Shown here: positions 6,363-6,816 of the stretch, in pieces
How positions within the stretch are numbered: position 1 is the stretch's first letter
Layout: each line of letters begins with the position of its first letter
Source: Flavobacteriaceae bacterium
GTDB lineage: Bacteria; Bacteroidota; Bacteroidia; Flavobacteriales; Flavobacteriaceae
Reading direction: 5' to 3'
Length of the DNA stretch: 6,816 bases
NCBI GenBank assembly: GCA_016763215.1
Contig: JAESUF010000374.1
Coordinates: forward strand, 1 to 6,816
Notes under the pieces: generated by a model
Told to the model about the DNA's origin: nothing
Databases searched by the model: none
What the model saw: only the letters and a program-made list of their open reading frames with translations
Made by a program: the position numbers and the translations under genes

Positions 6363-6779
6363 ATGATTCTTTCACTTATTTTATCCTTAATTTTCTTAAC
6401 CTTAGCCATTATTCATTTTAATTGGGTCTTAGGTGGAACTTTTGGTTTCGCTGAATCCTTGCCTACAAAAGAAACTGGAGAGCGAGTATTGAATCCTAAA
6501 ATGCTAGACAGCGCTATTGTAGCTTTTGGTCTCTTGGCTTCTGCATGTTTCTACTTTTTAAAATCTGAAATCATAGAATATGAAATTTCAACTTGGGTTT
6601 CCAAATACGGTAGCTGGATTATCCCTAGTATTTTTCTCTTAAGAGCCTTTGGTGATTTTAAATATGTGGGCTTTTTTAAAAAAATAAAATCCACGCCATT
6701 TGGAAAATTAGACAGCACATTCTTTTCCCCTTTGTGTTTGGTCATTGGGGGTATTGGAGTTTTTATAGCATTCAGATAA
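6363..6779 (+). CDS. DUF3995 domain membrane protein
   Basis: This 138-residue protein matches the DUF3995 family in length and motifs. It has HFNWVLGG at about 18-25 at the end of the first hydrophobic segment, the RAFGDFKYVGFFK block at 94-106, and LDSTFFSPLC at 116-125 leading into the last helix. Hydrophobic segments lie at about 3-20, 49-66, 83-95 and 121-137, so it should be a small four-helix inner-membrane protein. The family has no known function. The ATG at 6363 is preferred because it follows a -7-like element and starts directly at the first helix; there is no Shine-Dalgarno. It lies 95 bp after the permease gene, a spacing too loose to assume it belongs to the transporter. Confidence 0.9.
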   Translation: MILSLILSLIFLTLAIIHFNWVLGGTFGFAESLPTKETGERVLNPKMLDSAIVAFGLLASACFYFLKSEIIEYEISTWVSKYGSWIIPSIFLLRAFGDFKYVGFFKKIKSTPFGKLDSTFFSPLCLVIGGIGVFIAFR

Positions 6780-6816
6780 CCTGAATAATTATAGCGTCAA
6801 ATCACAATACCAAAAA

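Noticed and set aside
6239..6421. Plus-strand reading frame of 60 codons bridging the permease end and the DUF3995 start
   Set aside because: It overlaps both real genes in another frame, covers the likely promoter, and its hydrophobic look follows from the T-rich base composition.
6770..6786. Small dyad ATTCAG-N5-CTGAAT over the DUF3995 stop codon as a terminator
   Set aside because: The stem is only 6 bp and no T-run follows before the window ends.

Overview
The window looks like chromosomal DNA from a member of the Bacteroidota, most likely the family Flavobacteriaceae. The grounds are AT-rich DNA, Shine-Dalgarno-free A/T-rich leaders, Bacteroidota-type -7 promoter motifs (TAnnTTTG) in front of genes, and close family resemblance of the proteins to flavobacterial types. 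All recognisable genes are on the + strand. No RNA gene, insertion sequence, CRISPR array or phage gene was seen.

Positions 1-1791 hold the 3' part of a large secreted M14-family zinc carboxypeptidase with a C-terminal glutamine-amidotransferase-like domain. One reading frame runs across the whole stretch but is cut by a single in-frame TAA at 880-882. The sequence after the stop is intact and family-like. It has no in-frame ATG until 1693, so the 3' half is not a separate ordinary gene. This is a nonsense-interrupted gene (recent pseudogene, sequencing error or readthrough). A short spacer with a good rho-independent terminator (1892-1920) follows.

Positions 1961-2527 encode a stand-alone GrpB/UPF0157 protein with a likely -7 promoter element just after the upstream terminator. 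A 12-bp perfect hairpin straddles its stop codon. The 319-bp spacer after it (2528-2846) carries no gene. It holds a pyrimidine tract, a possible -7 element and an inverted repeat close to the next start.

Positions 2847-6267 form a tightly packed three-gene unit with gaps of 5 and 2 bp. It encodes a lipoprotein of the DUF4836 type, an ABC ATPase of the LolD/MacB type, and a four-helix FtsX/MacB-type permease with a periplasmic domain of about 220 residues. Together they suggest a mechanotransmitting (type VII-like) ABC system that works with a dedicated lipoprotein; the substrate is unknown. The ATPase gene contains a nearly perfect 40-nt palindrome at codons 11-24, and the ATPase lacks the usual H-switch histidine. 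This unit is the most interesting part of the window.

Positions 6363-6779 encode a small DUF3995 membrane protein, probably from its own promoter. The last 37 bases hold nothing I can name.
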